DNA of 64,000 nt from Glebionis coronaria (GCA_025667525.1 CM046876.1:18215320-18279319), one strand, 5' to 3'. Positions 47,001 through 60,368 are shown, numbered from the stretch's first letter. The notes: generated by a model not told the origin, from the letters alone. Program-made: numbers and translations.

Positions 47001-47649
47001 TATGCACCTGTTTGGACTTAAATGAGACCTTGTGTTGCTTGCCTTTAAGACATGCAACACAAGTGTGGTCATTGTAGAAGGCCTTCTCAGGCAAACCATC
47101 AACTAAACCAAGCCTCACAAGTCTATTTATATTTTTAAAATTTATGTGCCCTAGTCTCCTGTGCCACAAATTACTCTCATCTATTGAGGCCTTAGCATAA
47201 AAACAAGACATATTGGTATTCATTTTAATCCCATTTAAATTCACATTATATATGTCCTTATGCCTAGGTGTTCTATACTCAATATATTTCTCATCAGGGA
47301 TCTTAAAATCCTTGCTTAACACCAAACACTCAGTATCAGTAAAAAGAACCTTATTTTTGTTATCACAAACTTGTGATACACTAAACAGGTTGTAATCAAG
47401 TTCTTTTACCAGGAAGACGTTCTCAAAACGCAGATTATTGGTGAGAAGGGTTCCTTTGCCTATGATAGTTCCATATCGACCTCCAAAGTATACCTTATCA
47501 CCATCTTTAATAGGGGTGAAATTCGTCAGATAGTCTTCCTTCCCTGTCATGTGCCTTGAGCATCCACTATCCCAATATCCATAATCATTGATCTGTCTTT
47601 GAATGCCCTGCACATAAAGAAAACAAATTAGTTTTCTTTGGGAACCCAA
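44022..47649 (-). pseudogene. Pol of element E: protease, integrase, RT, RNase H
   Basis: An almost intact frame of 1,130 codons (47649-44257), opening on TTG right after a stop. Protease: [11 protein letters not shown]. Integrase zinc site H163, H168, C197, C200; catalytic Asp228, Asp291, Glu327 with 35 residues between the last two. Linker with Ala run and SADK/DVDN repeats at 520-600. [11 protein letters not shown] and intact YVDDIIFGS (Asp814, Asp902, Asp903). RNase H: YSDSDYGG and TTEAEYV. A frameshift near 44265-44285 moves the last RNase H part (NNNSTLCIIKNPV ... GMVNLT) to another frame, ending at 44022. Polymerase and integrase cores look chemically complete. Pol is in the -1 frame relative to gag, with an overlap of about 25 nt. 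Confidence 0.9.
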
Positions 47650-48211
47650 GTCTTAAAAGACTTGGATTCATCTGGTTGTTCAATAAGAACAGACTTAGTT
47701 CTCACAACAACCCCATTCTCATCCTTTTTAGGATGAAATACCCAGTTAACCCCAATAGGTTTTGTAATGACCTTTGAAATGTAATTAAATCTATTGCAAG
47801 TCATTGAAATCCCATTATCATTAGGGTTTTGATCTTTCTTGGGTCTTCATGTTAAGCTTGAAGAAGCTTTAGACCCCTTACCTTGTGGCTGCAAATATTT
47901 AGATCTGGTCACGTTTCTGTCAGCGTTAGAATTCGTCCTGTCAACGCTGAAGTTACCCTTGTCAGCGTTGAAACTAGGGTTTGCTACAGAAACCCATTGC
48001 CTATTTGACCAGGTGTTTGTCTTTTGAAATGGTCTTTGTCCATGAGTGTTAGACCTTCTAGAAAAGAATGGGGCAGGTCTAATCACTTGTCGACTTTGCT
48101 GCACACAAGGTTTGGGTCTGACAACGTTTGACTTCCTAACAACGTTGACTTTGTTCCTGTCAGCGCTGAAATTATTCATGTCAGCGCTGGCTTTGGGAGC
48201 GTTGTCACACT
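47628..48211 (-). pseudogene. C-terminal part of Gag, element E (left of F)
   Basis: It continues the gag frame after the F insertion: CDNAPKASADMNN, Arg/Asn-rich basic stretch, repeated SADR/NADR/SVDR peptides. An in-frame TGA at 47847-47849 interrupts it; the same frame goes on 73 codons to a TAA at 47628-47630 that overlaps the start of pol. Codons at 48212-48296 belong to the F LTR, not to gag. Confidence 0.75.
48207..48211. repeat. Target-site duplication ACACT of element F
   Basis: ACACT at 48207-48211 and 58018-58022, in E's gag just after the second zinc knuckle. Confidence 0.9.
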
Positions 48212-49181
48212 TGTCACAACCGGGAATTTTCCAGGCTTTAAAAAAATAATAAATTATATTATTTATTAATCTAAATTCGTTTTCAAGAAATATCAAAGTT
48301 ATTTGATTAGAAAACGGGAGTTATTTTACATATTGTAAAAGATTGCGCAAAATTTGAGAACTGACGCGATACAAAAATTTTAAATTATTTACTCAGACAT
48401 ATTTGATAAAAAGAGTTATAAAATTATTTGATACTTTTATTTTAGTTTTAATAACGTACATTGAAAATGAGAACATTGAAATTGAGTTATAGTTTCTGTG
48501 AACGCAAATTATTCGAGGTAACCGATAAATGGTAATTATTTTAAATAAAAATGTAGACGATTACGAAAATTGGTCGAGTAGATACTCTAATTTATTAGAA
48601 GCATTGTTTTAAGATTTACTGTGCGAAATTTGGAAACCAAAATAAATTTTATCGAGCCCGATCTATTCCTGAGCCACAATTATTTTTGTTCATCTTGTCA
48701 CTTCACACTTTGTCCCTCAAATACTTAATCATTCAAGTCTTGTACCCTTGACCTCCTTAACATTTGGTTATTTAATTTATCTTGCATGTACTTATGTGGT
48801 TACCACTTCAATAAGAAACCTTTGCTTTCTCTCATCGTAACCCACGTTTCCAGCCACTACATATATACAACTCTCGAGACCTTTATACATCAAATGTCAA
48901 CAAAGCGCATGTGTATCCTGACAGTAAACACAATCGTTGTACCTTGCCAACCATAAGAAATTGACACACATCCTATGTACAACTATCCCTCATCAAAACT
49001 AGTACTACAACTCACCTTAAAACTTGGTACTTTCCTTCCACCCTTCTGTCGATGCTAGAAATCAGCCAAGAGTACCATGCCCCAATGTGTACTTATTGAT
49101 CCACTTAGCTAACTAATCCTAACTAGTCTCATTTCATGTGAACCGAACTATACAAATGGTTGGTTACATGCCCATTTTATC

Positions 49182-49189
49182 TATAAATA
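49182..49189 (+). promoter_or_regulatory. TATA box in 5' LTR of F
   Basis: ATCTATAAATACTACCC, followed at about +30 by an A/C/T-rich leader. Identical copy at 54922-54929. It leaves about 3 kb of R-U5 in each LTR. Confidence 0.6.
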
Positions 49190-51647
49190 CTACCCAAAAC
49201 CCTTTAGTTTTCTCACACATAACACAAACTAAAAACTCTTTTGTCTCTCCTCCCTGGTATTCGAACACAGTAGCAAGAAGCCAAGAAGAATGGCATACAA
49301 GCTTGGGTTGTTATCACGTTTTAAGGTTTTCATTTTTCGCCTCACACTTAAACCAAAACAAACCCTACCCTTTTTTTTTTACATCTGACCGAGAAGCAGC
49401 AACACGCCCAAAGAAAGGCGACCGAGCTTTGGTTATTCGAGTCACGGGCGCTAGTTGCTAGTTGATTTGGAAGTTCCGTGTATTAGGACTTTCTAAGTGA
49501 GTATTCATTCTATTTTCCCTCACTATTTATGCATGTAGGTCTCCTAGTAGTATTGTGCTTGAGGAATGAGTATTGGTTTTATAAATAGAAATCACGTACG
49601 TGAACCTTTTGAGCTATCTACTCTTTTCGAACAAAACATAAACCATGCGAGACGCTTTAAAATGTATCATGAAATTACGATGTTAAAACGTACATATTAC
49701 AAGTTATGAAATCCTAGTGATATGTTTGAGTCTTACTTAGCAAAGCATACAAATCATAAGATAGTACACAAGTTGACACACTAAAAAAAAGGATTAAACA
49801 GGAAAGGAGATGCGCCCACCTTAAAAAGATCAAGTAGGCTGACTTTAAGCTCAGTTTTGACCACCTTTAACCACGGATACAGGTCGGGTAGCGACTAGTT
49901 CCATAGACGGACTAGTCGAAAGTCTATAGCCCATGAAACACGTCCTTTGGTCAATCGAGGAAATAGTTACGCTAGATTAAAAATTTGTCCAAAAACCACC
50001 ATGGCAAATACAAATGGTACCTGCACTTTATAATGAAAAATGCTTATGTTATTTTACATCAAAAGAAACCCGCAAAATGTTTACCACATCGGACCCTTTT
50101 TCGACCCCTTTTTGACACTCGAAACGACATTGCCCCGAGTCGGTTTAACAACGAAATATGTAGACGGCCATGCCGTCTACACGGGCATACTTTTGGTTTG
50201 ACATAAAAGTTTTTGTCAAAAACCGTATACAAGATCGAAAGTGACCCATTAAACTATTTTCTTTTAAAATGATTTGAGGAACCCTACTTACGACACGATT
50301 TTAACCCATTAGATGATATCGGTTTATAAAACTAAAAACATGAGCCTATAGACGGCCTGGCCAACTATCTGACGATACTTTAAGTTTGCACCGCGAGTCA
50401 ATAACGAGCTCGCTATTTCTTCCTAAAGAATCGAGAGAAACAGCCCTTTATCGAAAATAAAACACAGAATACGATTCGAGAAAAAGAAAGATTTCAAACA
50501 AATGTTTTGTGTTCCCTGTTCCCCAACATGGGGCAATTATTATATTTTGTTTTAATACATTTATTAATTAACTTTCTTTAAAGTTGTTTATAAATCATAA
50601 TATTTATTTCATTTATTTAATATATTTTGTTAATAATAAAAATATATTTAGGATATTTGACCCATTAAATGACCTAACTAAATAAACTACCTGACGGCGA
50701 ACTGTCCAATATTGTTAAATATATGATGATTAAATAACTTCATTTTTAGTAAAACGTTAAACTTTCGCAAGAGTTAAAAACTATCGATTTAGTTAAATAA
50801 ACTCAAGCACATACAGGGGACTAAATGCTACGTTTATTGTCAATTTGCATGTATAGTGATACATACTTTATTTAATTTAGGCTATGGATTATTTCGAGCT
50901 ATTATTTCTCCATGCCTACGTTGTGCTATATTAACCGTTGCTATTGCTTCAAGGTGAGTTCATACCCCACATTTTCTTGCTTTAAATCAAATTATAAATG
51001 TTTTATAATTGCTCTTTGGGGGAGGTACATGCTTGGTCGTAAATTATAAACTTACTTTGTTGTCAAGAACTATTTATAAACTTGTTTGGCTGTCATTAAC
51101 TGTTTATAAGTTACTTAGTTGTCTTAAGCTAATTTTTAAGCTTACTTGGTTGGTCAGAAACTGTACGAAAGGTCTTACTTGTTAAGTGCTCATGTGAGAA
51201 CTCTTTAATTGTTTTAACACTTACTCATTCTTCTACTATATGATTGCTTGATTTAACGCATGAACACAAGTACACTTACTCGTTTGATTATTTGTCTAAG
51301 TCCCTGTTTAACCCAAGTTGCTTTTGGCCCACTTTCATGAACCGTTAATTTCGGACCGGATGACCGGTTGAAAGCGCGAATGTTATGGATAGATCTATCG
51401 GGACTGACATCCCTACCTAATTGTGGCTGTGTGGTCAAATTAGGTACACCTACATTTGAGTCTATTACGGGTGTCGCGGGTTAGGCACTCGTTTGGGCTG
51501 CTTTGTATTATTTTCTCTCTGATATGTTAACGTTTCGGTGTCATGAACTTAGACAATAATAAATGCTTTATTTTATTTAGTGACCTTGTATTTGTTATAT
51601 TGTCACTAACTGGTTGGAAAATCTTGTGGTTCATAAACAATTCCATT

Positions 51648-51930
51648 CTATTAGAAAACGCTATTTATTATATGTGAACTCTGTTTTATCATAAAACTCT
51701 ATTTATTTCCAGTGAACTATGTTTTATCAGTAAACTCTATTTATTTCCAGTGAACTCTGTATTATCAGAATACTCTATTTATTTCCAGTGAACTCTGTTT
51801 TGTCATAAAATTCTATTTATTTCCAGTGAACTCTGTTTTATCAGAAAACTCTATTTATTTTCAGTGAACTCTGTTTTATTAGAAAACTATATTTATATCC
51901 AGTGAATTTTGTTTTATCAGTAAATCCTGT
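51648..51930 (+). repeat. 38-bp tandem repeats in 5' LTR of F
   Basis: About seven imperfect units of CTCTATTTATTTCCAGTGAA plus CTCTGTTTTATCAGAAAA. Copy in the other LTR at 57388-57670. Confidence 0.85.
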
Positions 51931-52280
51931 TTTATCCTTAAATTGTCTTTAATCTTTATTAATAAATTTTGGAATCATCAACGAAATCCTATTTAACATA
52001 AGCTGTGATTTTTAAACTCTTATATTTTACTACAAGGTGCAGTGGTCAGTAAAACTTTAATTTTTCATAAACGTTTTAAAATAAACTTATGAACTCACCA
52101 ACTTTATGTTGACATTTTTAAGCATGTATTTTCAGGTACTTGACTGTATGGACTATTTGGAGTCTGCTATGTGGTTTTGGCATGTAGAGGTCGTTCTCGG
52201 ATCAAGCTCTCGATAACTCATGAAGTCACAGCCTCCCAAAGCCAGTCTTCCGCTGCGGTGAATTTGGGGGTGTGACAGAT

Positions 52281-52292
52281 TGGTATCAGAGC
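52281..52292 (+). other. Primer-binding site of element F
   Basis: TGGTATCAGAGC lies three bases after the LTR, complementary to initiator tRNA-Met. Confidence 0.9.
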
Positions 52293-53951
52293 CTTGGTTA
52301 TAGAGAACTAGGTTGCATTAGTAATTCTAGACTATAACCGGCTCTCAGTTTTGGTTAGTAGTAACACTCATCACATCATACTTATTCCGCTGCTATATGA
52401 ATATTTGCAATGCACGTTTGCGATTGCTTTGTTGCCTGCCATGTTATTACTTGTTTTAAATGAGTTTGATTGCTTGATTAGTGCACTCAGACACATAATA
52501 TACTTTTATATATGAACGCTAGAATATTCATTGGGAATTGTGATTTACGCAATGGTCCCGCATATCTCTTTATAATCAAACCTAGAGACATTATGTGAAT
52601 TTTGGTTGACGATTGGTAGTGAGTAATCCCCAGGTTCGAGCTAATTCATTCAAAAAGGTTTAGAGGTGTAACAATACTTAACAATGCCTCAGTGGGCCTC
52701 ATGTTTGATTGAGTGCGAGACTGAATTAAGTATGGGACGTTACACAACCCGTGATTTTTGATGAATTACCTCGGGGGTGGGTAAGACTCGTAGTTTTACG
52801 TGTTAATGTGGAATGTAATGTATTTTCCGAGTCGAGCTGAGTCATCAAAAGGTTGAGATGTGTAATAATTCATAACAAAACCTGGGGCCATTCTTTGTGA
52901 GTGAGTTTCGAGGTTGGGTTATGATAAGTTATTACTCAGCTTGGTGTTTGATGAGCTTTCCTCGAGGATAGGAAGGTTTGTGTGATTGGATAATTGTTTT
53001 TTTTGAACCGAGTACTATATAATTATCCTACTTATAACCGTAAGTTTCCTTGCTTGATATACGTCTATAATCACTTTATCGCCTATCGACACTTATGTTC
53101 TTCGATCTTGTACTTTCGAAAAGTCTACTTATGGAGGACGACTTATTATCAGCTCATGCTCCTTGCTTTTGGTAATTTTGAATAATAGTTTAGAGATTCT
53201 AACGATTTTAAATTGGGTATTTTGCCGGTGACACTTAAGTAGGATGATTTATGAAGTCTTTATTGAAATGGATTGGGACGCCTTTGCATTTGAATAAAGA
53301 AATCATAAATCGCCGAACCATAAGTTTATAATGACATATTTGCATAGATTAGGACGCTTTTGTATCCAAATATGAGATTATAAATGAGTGGGCTTAAGGA
53401 TAACCGACGTGACCCTGTATTTATGGTATTGATTTAGCACTCCAGTTTTGGGAGTATATTTCTTTTGACTGAGGACTCGTCCATACGAATTTATCGTATT
53501 ACGTCTTATTATCGTATCATTACGACGTCTTGACGAGTGATTCTTTAAGCTTCGTTTGATTCGCGAATTGTATTGAATTTTTCTGAATATATATTGATCG
53601 ACGTGAACTTAACGGGATGGTGGTGGTGAACCCTTGTAGACTTTTAAGAACAGACGATTTTTTTTTTTAGACCTTTCGCTTCGAATTGTTTTCTTTCATT
53701 GTTCTATTAACGATGACTGATTTGTCATATTGACGTGTGGAACCGCTCAGATGTGTCCCACTTCTATCTATTGTTTACATAAGTAACTACTGGTGATAAC
53801 GCGGTTTTAAAAGATCGGACAGAATTCTCTGTGAGCAGAAAGTATATACGACATAACACTGGGGTAAAACCTCAAAATCCTTTTCTCTTCACCTTTTAAT
53901 TGGGTAACAACGACTGAGTTCGAGGACGAACTCAAAATAACACGGACTGAA
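52293..53951 (+). other. Internal region of element F, non-coding
   Basis: 1.66 kb with no sense ORF above about 65 codons. Loose repeats of GAGGTGTAACAATA-like and GTGAGTGCGAGACT-like phrases are seen at 52660-52950. The last bases before the LTR include GAGTTCGAGGACGAACTC, a string that in Tekay-type elements follows integrase and precedes the PPT. Confidence 0.7.
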
Positions 53952-56900
53952 TGTCACAACCGGGAATTTTCCAGGCTTTAAAAAAATAATAAATTATATT
54001 ATTTATTAATCTAAATTCGTTTTCAAGAAATATCAAAGTTATTTGATTAGAAAACGGGAGTTATTTTACATATTGTAAAAGATTGCGCAAAATTTGAGAA
54101 CTGACGCGATACAAAAATTTTAAATTATTTACTCAGACATATTTGATAAAAAGAGTTATAAAATTATTTGATACTTTTATTTTAGTTTTAATAACGTACA
54201 TTGAAAATGAGAACATTGAAATTGAGTTATAGTTTCTGTGAACGCAAATTATTCGAGGTAACCGATAAATGGTAATTATTTTAAATAAAAATGTAGACGA
54301 TTACGAAAATTGGTCGAGTAGATACTCTAATTTATTAGAAGCATTGTTTTAAGATTTACTGTGCGAAATTTGGAAACCAAAATAAATTTTATCGAGCCCG
54401 ATCTATTCCTGAGCCACAATTATTTTTGTTCATCTTGTCACTTCACACTTTGTCCCTCAAATACTTAATCATTCAAGTCTTGTACCCTTGACCTCCTTAA
54501 CATTTGGTTATTTAATTTATCTTGCATGTACTTATGTGGTTACCACTTCAATAAGAAACCTTTGCTTTCTCTCATCGTAACCCACGTTTCCAGCCACTAC
54601 ATATATACAACTCTCGAGACCTTTATACATCAAATGTCAACAAAGCGCATGTGTATCCTGACAGTAAACACAATCGTTGTACCTTGCCAACCATAAGAAA
54701 TTGACACACATCCTATGTACAACTATCCCTCATCAAAACTAGTACTACAACTCACCTTAAAACTTGGTACTTTCCTTCCACCCTTCTGTCGATGCTAGAA
54801 ATCAGCCAAGAGTACCATGCCCCAATGTGTACTTATTGATCCACTTAGCTAACTAATCCTAACTAGTCTCATTTCATGTGAACCGAACTATACAAATGGT
54901 TGGTTACATGCCCATTTTATCTATAAATACTACCCAAAACCCTTTAGTTTTCTCACACATAACACAAACTAAAAACTCTTTTGTCTCTCCTCCCTGGTAT
55001 TCGAACACAGTAGCAAGAAGCCAAGAAGAATGGCATACAAGCTTGGGTTGTTATCACGTTTTAAGGTTTTCATTTTTCGCCTCACACTTAAACCAAAACA
55101 AACCCTACCCTTTTTTTTTTACATCTGACCGAGAAGCAGCAACACGCCCAAAGAAAGGCGACCGAGCTTTGGTTATTCGAGTCACGGGCGCTAGTTGCTA
55201 GTTGATTTGGAAGTTCCGTGTATTAGGACTTTCTAAGTGAGTATTCATTCTATTTTCCCTCACTATTTATGCATGTAGGTCTCCTAGTAGTATTGTGCTT
55301 GAGGAATGAGTATTGGTTTTATAAATAGAAATCACGTACGTGAACCTTTTGAGCTATCTACTCTTTTCGAACAAAACATAAACCATGCGAGACGCTTTAA
55401 AATGTATCATGAAATTACGATGTTAAAACGTACATATTACAAGTTATGAAATCCTAGTGATATGTTTGAGTCTTACTTAGCAAAGCATACAAATCATAAG
55501 ATAGTACACAAGTTGACACACTAAAAAAAAGGATTAAACAGGAAAGGAGATGCGCCCACCTTAAAAAGATCAAGTAGGCTGACTTTAAGCTCAGTTTTGA
55601 CCACCTTTAACCACGGATACAGGTCGGGTAGCGACTAGTTCCATAGACGGACTAGTCGAAAGTCTATAGCCCATGAAACACGTCCTTTGGTCAATCGAGG
55701 AAATAGTTACGCTAGATTAAAAATTTGTCCAAAAACCACCATGGCAAATACAAATGGTACCTGCACTTTATAATGAAAAATGCTTATGTTATTTTACATC
55801 AAAAGAAACCCGCAAAATGTTTACCACATCGGACCCTTTTTCGACCCCTTTTTGACACTCGAAACGACATTGCCCCGAGTCGGTTTAACAACGAAATATG
55901 TAGACGGCCATGCCGTCTACACGGGCATACTTTTGGTTTGACATAAAAGTTTTTGTCAAAAACCGTATACAAGATCGAAAGTGACCCATTAAACTATTTT
56001 CTTTTAAAATGATTTGAGGAACCCTACTTACGACACGATTTTAACCCATTAGATGATATCGGTTTATAAAACTAAAAACATGAGCCTATAGACGGCCTGG
56101 CCAACTATCTGACGATACTTTAAGTTTGCACCGCGAGTCAATAACGAGCTCGCTATTTCTTCCTAAAGAATCGAGAGAAACAGCCCTTTATCGAAAATAA
56201 AACACAGAATACGATTCGAGAAAAAGAAAGATTTCAAACAAATGTTTTGTGTTCCCTGTTCCCCAACATGGGGCAATTATTATATTTTGTTTTAATACAT
56301 TTATTAATTAACTTTCTTTAAAGTTGTTTATAAATCATAATATTTATTTCATTTATTTAATATATTTTGTTAATAATAAAAATATATTTAGGATATTTGA
56401 CCCATTAAATGACCTAACTAAATAAACTACCTGACGGCGAACTGTCCAATATTGTTAAATATATGATGATTAAATAACTTCATTTTTAGTAAAACGTTAA
56501 ACTTTCGCAAGAGTTAAAAACTATCGATTTAGTTAAATAAACTCAAGCACATACAGGGGACTAAATGCTACGTTTATTGTCAATTTGCATGTATAGTGAT
56601 ACATACTTTATTTAATTTAGGCTATGGATTATTTCGAGCTATTATTTCTCCATGCCTACGTTGTGCTATATTAACCGTTGCTATTGCTTCAAGGTGAGTT
56701 CATACCCCACATTTTCTTGCTTTAAATCAAATTATAAATGTTTTATAATTGCTCTTTGGGGGAGGTACATGCTTGGTCGTAAATTATAAACTTACTTTGT
56801 TGTCAAGAACTATTTATAAACTTGTTTGGCTGTCATTAACTGTTTATAAGTTACTTAGTTGTCTTAAGCTAATTTTTAAGCTTACTTGGTTGGTCAGAAA

Positions 56901-58017
56901 CTGTACGAAAGGTCTTACTTGTTAAGTGCTCATGTGAGAACTCTTTAATTGTTTTAACACTTACTCATTCTTCTACTATATGATTGCTTGATTTAACGCA
57001 TGAACACAAGTACACTTACTCGTTTGATTATTTGTCTAAGTCCCTGTTTAACCCAAGTTGCTTTTGGCCCACTTTCATGAACCGTTAATTTCGGACCGGA
57101 TGACCGGTTGAAAGCGCGAATGTTATGGATAGATCTATCGGGACTGACATCCCTACCTAATTGTGGCTGTGTGGTCAAATTAGGTACACCTACATTTGAG
57201 TCTATTACGGGTGTCGCGGGTTAGGCACTCGTTTGGGCTGCTTTGTATTATTTTCTCTCTGATATGTTAACGTTTCGGTGTCATGAACTTAGACAATAAT
57301 AAATGCTTTATTTTATTTAGTGACCTTGTATTTGTTATATTGTCACTAACTGGTTGGAAAATCTTGTGGTTCATAAACAATTCCATTCTATTAGAAAACG
57401 CTATTTATTATATGTGAACTCTGTTTTATCATAAAACTCTATTTATTTCCAGTGAACTATGTTTTATCAGTAAACTCTATTTATTTCCAGTGAACTCTGT
57501 ATTATCAGAATACTCTATTTATTTCCAGTGAACTCTGTTTTGTCATAAAATTCTATTTATTTCCAGTGAACTCTGTTTTATCAGAAAACTCTATTTATTT
57601 TCAGTGAACTCTGTTTTATTAGAAAACTATATTTATATCCAGTGAATTTTGTTTTATCAGTAAATCCTGTTTTATCCTTAAATTGTCTTTAATCTTTATT
57701 AATAAATTTTGGAATCATCAACGAAATCCTATTTAACATAAGCTGTGATTTTTAAACTCTTATATTTTACTACAAGGTGCAGTGGTCAGTAAAACTTTAA
57801 TTTTTCATAAACGTTTTAAAATAAACTTATGAACTCACCAACTTTATGTTGACATTTTTAAGCATGTATTTTCAGGTACTTGACTGTATGGACTATTTGG
57901 AGTCTGCTATGTGGTTTTGGCATGTAGAGGTCGTTCTCGGATCAAGCTCTCGATAACTCATGAAGTCACAGCCTCCCAAAGCCAGTCTTCCGCTGCGGTG
58001 AATTTGGGGGTGTGACA
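53952..58017 (+). repeat. 3' LTR of element F
   Basis: Same length as the 5' LTR and identical in all segments I compared. TATA box at 54922-54929, 38-bp repeats at 57388-57670. Confidence 0.92.
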
Positions 58018-58022
58018 ACACT

Positions 58023-60270
58023 TGTATGCCAAGTGTGAAAAGCTACCACAAGTGTAACAAGCTTTTCTAGACACAACCTTAGGTCTAGAAGAGTAGAAGC
58101 CTGTTCCATGATTGCTAACTTGACTCTTGGGTGACCTAGTATTCCTATACATCTCTGCATATTTAATGGTAGGTCTTCTAACAGTGTTTGAGCCTAGGTC
58201 AACAACTTTACCAGTGATTGGGTTAGTAACCTTAATGGGTGTAGACTCATTTGGACTTTCACATAGCAAGCCACCCTTGACAAATAAAGTAGGGTTAGCC
58301 TTCTTCCACTCATTCAGGTCAGTCAATTTTTGTTGATACTCTTCCACTGGAGTGACAACTCTTGGTGGAGGAATGAATTCCTCCTCTTGGAGCTCTGGCA
58401 AACCAGTCCAAGATAAGTCCCTTTGTTGGACACCATAGAAGTCACCAGCTGGTGGTGGAACCAAAGAGTAATCATTCATCCCAATCCCAGACATGTCCTT
58501 AGGATCCCTTTGTTTAGCTACACAGTCTCCTAGGGTTTGGGTGGCTCTATCAAATCTTTGAATTTTGAGGCCAACATTATCTTTATTCTTAATGGCCTCA
58601 TCTAACTTAGCCTGTAATTCACCATTAACCCTTTCCATGATGTTTCTAATATCCATACTACCCTCTAACTCATGTTTTAAGATATTGATCTTATCTTTTA
58701 AGTCAAATTCCATTTTCTTGTATTCAGAAACGGTTTTCTCAGTCTCAGTAAGAGCTAGTTGGTAATTAGACAATTTACATCTTTCAGTACTCATATCATC
58801 TTTTAGTTTTAACACCTCTTTGTTAAGTCTTTCAGTGTTTAACCTACAACCTTTGCTACAAAAAGCGTCATCATATACCTCATTATCAGATGAAGAGGAG
58901 GAGTGTGCCATGAGAGCATATTCAACATGCTCATCTTCTTCAATATCAGCAACCAAAGCTTTATCCTCTTCAACATTCTTAGCCAGATAGCTCCAATCCC
59001 ATCCTGTACCATCAATTCCTTGAACTGCAACCATGGCTTTGGAATCCTGAGCTTTAACAACCTGACTTGAGGGTTTACCAGCATCAGATCTTCTAGGAGA
59101 TCTGCATTCCCTCATGAAGTGCCCCATACGATGACAGTTGTAGCATTCAACTTTGGATTTATCAAATCCAGCTGTGTCTTTAGCATTGAAGGTCATCTTC
59201 TTTTTAAACCTCCTGTTCCACCTATTTGCTCTTATACTAGCAAGAGCCATGTTCCACTTGATGTCCATCTCTTCTAAGTGCTCATCACTTATCTACTCAA
59301 GGTCCTCATATGTAATCACTGAACCATTGGGAAAAGAAGCAATGTAAGTACAAACAGTATCCAAATCCAAACCAGCAGGTTTAACTCTTGGGGAGTCATT
59401 CTTGAATGTGTCAGCGTCTAAAAAGGAGACGCTGACAGGACTTGTTCCAGCGCTGACATATGATGATCCAGTAACTGGATGCATATAAGAGTCTTTCTGA
59501 TTGAATTGTCCTTCACTATGAGAGAAGAAGGCCATGTTGCTGGTGGTAGATTTGCTTCCATGCTCTAAAAGAGTTTCATCTTCCAACAGTCTTAGTTTGT
59601 TGTAGATGTCATCAAACGAGGAGCTCTTGTAAGTATTGTTGGCAAGAATAGATCTTGCCTCAATCTTCCATGCCTCACCAAGAATTTTAAGAAAGGTAGC
59701 ATTGATGTCAACATCACCAACTTGTGTCCCCATGAAGGACAACTTGCTTGTAATGTCAAGCAATCTGCTTCTCACACTACTCAGTTTCTCATTGGGTTGA
59801 GCTTTGAAGACAGCATAATCATGCAGAAGTTGCTTTTTCTTTTCCTCCTTAGTGTCTGCATTGCCACCATATGCAACTTCAAGAGCTTCCCAAAGATCCT
59901 TAGCAGATTCATAGCCTCTATATTTGTGCTGGTTTTCTTGTCCCAAAGAGACTTTCAGAATATTTAGGGCTTTCATGTCAACCCTTTTCTTTGCAATGTC
60001 ATCAGCAGCCACAACTCTACCATCTCCAGGTTTTTCTTTCTTATCTTCTTCAGGACATCCAACAACAGCTGTTCTTTGAGCAATGGCATTAAGAATCTTT
60101 TGAGCTTTATTGAAAGTGTTTCCATATTCAATAATCTCCCAGAGTGTGTAGTCATAGATCCCCAGATATTGTTCAAAGTTGAACTTCCATAAGTCAAAGT
60201 TGGTTGCATCAAGCATGGGAATCTTGATGTTTGGTAAGGCTGAGGAGGAGGAGGTTATTGCTTCAGACAT
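58023..60270 (-). pseudogene. Gag of element E (right of F): capsid and two zinc knuckles
   Basis: The ATG at 60270 starts the frame. Residues 15-240 are the copia capsid (UBN2-like) domain (NFDLWKFNFEQYLGIYDY ... LLHDYAVFKAQPNEKLS). An in-frame TAG at 59293-59295 follows YEDLE. The frame then continues with a basic stretch and knuckle 1 CYNCHRMGHFMREC, a coiled coil (LNKEVLKLKDDM ... DKINILKHELEG), a Pro-rich part and knuckle 2 CYTCGSFSHLAYKC (CX2CX4HX4C). The second knuckle far from the first is a Sirevirus trait. F sits directly after it; the C-terminus is at 47628-48211. The TAG may be a mutation. Confidence 0.88.
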
Positions 60271-60354
60271 GATGTTGTTAGGGTTTCTGAGAAAATTAGG
60301 GTTTTGGTGATTTTAGGGTTCTGGTGTTCTTTAAGATCAAAAGTTCCTCAACAA

Positions 60355-60366
60355 GCTCTGATACCA
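60355..60366 (-). other. Primer-binding site of element E
   Basis: The minus strand reads TGGTATCAGAGC, two bases from the 5' LTR; complementary to initiator tRNA-Met. Confidence 0.9.
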
Positions 60367-60368
60367 CT

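Larger units (their letters stand above)
48212..52277 (+). repeat. 5' LTR of element F
   Basis: 4,066 bp, TGTCACAACC to GGTGTGACA. TATAAATA at 49182-49189 is followed by a CT/A-rich start region. Two tandem-repeat tracts lie in the 3' third (about 51045-51165 and 51648-51930). Open frames within are short and start upstream of the TATA box or run antisense; I do not regard them as genes. Confidence 0.92.
48212..58017 (+). mobile_element. Element F: LARD-like non-coding LTR retrotransposon
   Basis: Two direct 4,066-bp LTRs at a constant offset of 5,740 bases flank a 1,674-bp internal region with initiator-Met PBS. All stretches I compared were identical. No gag or pol coding sequence is seen. 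LTR termini TGTCACAACC...GGTGTGACA and the TTCGAGGACGAACTC string before the 3' LTR recall Tekay/Del-type chromoviruses, which would supply proteins in trans (inference). The perfect target duplication and identical LTRs mark the latest insertion in the window. Confidence 0.88.

Noticed and set aside
49138..49461. 107-codon frame in the F LTR (also 54878-55201)
   Set aside because: Starts upstream of the TATA box, is duplicated only because LTRs are identical, and has no recognisable domain.
48212..58017. Assembly duplication in place of an LTR pair
   Set aside because: TG...CA ends, PBS directly after the first copy, and ACACT on both sides fit a genuine insertion; not fully excludable without reads.
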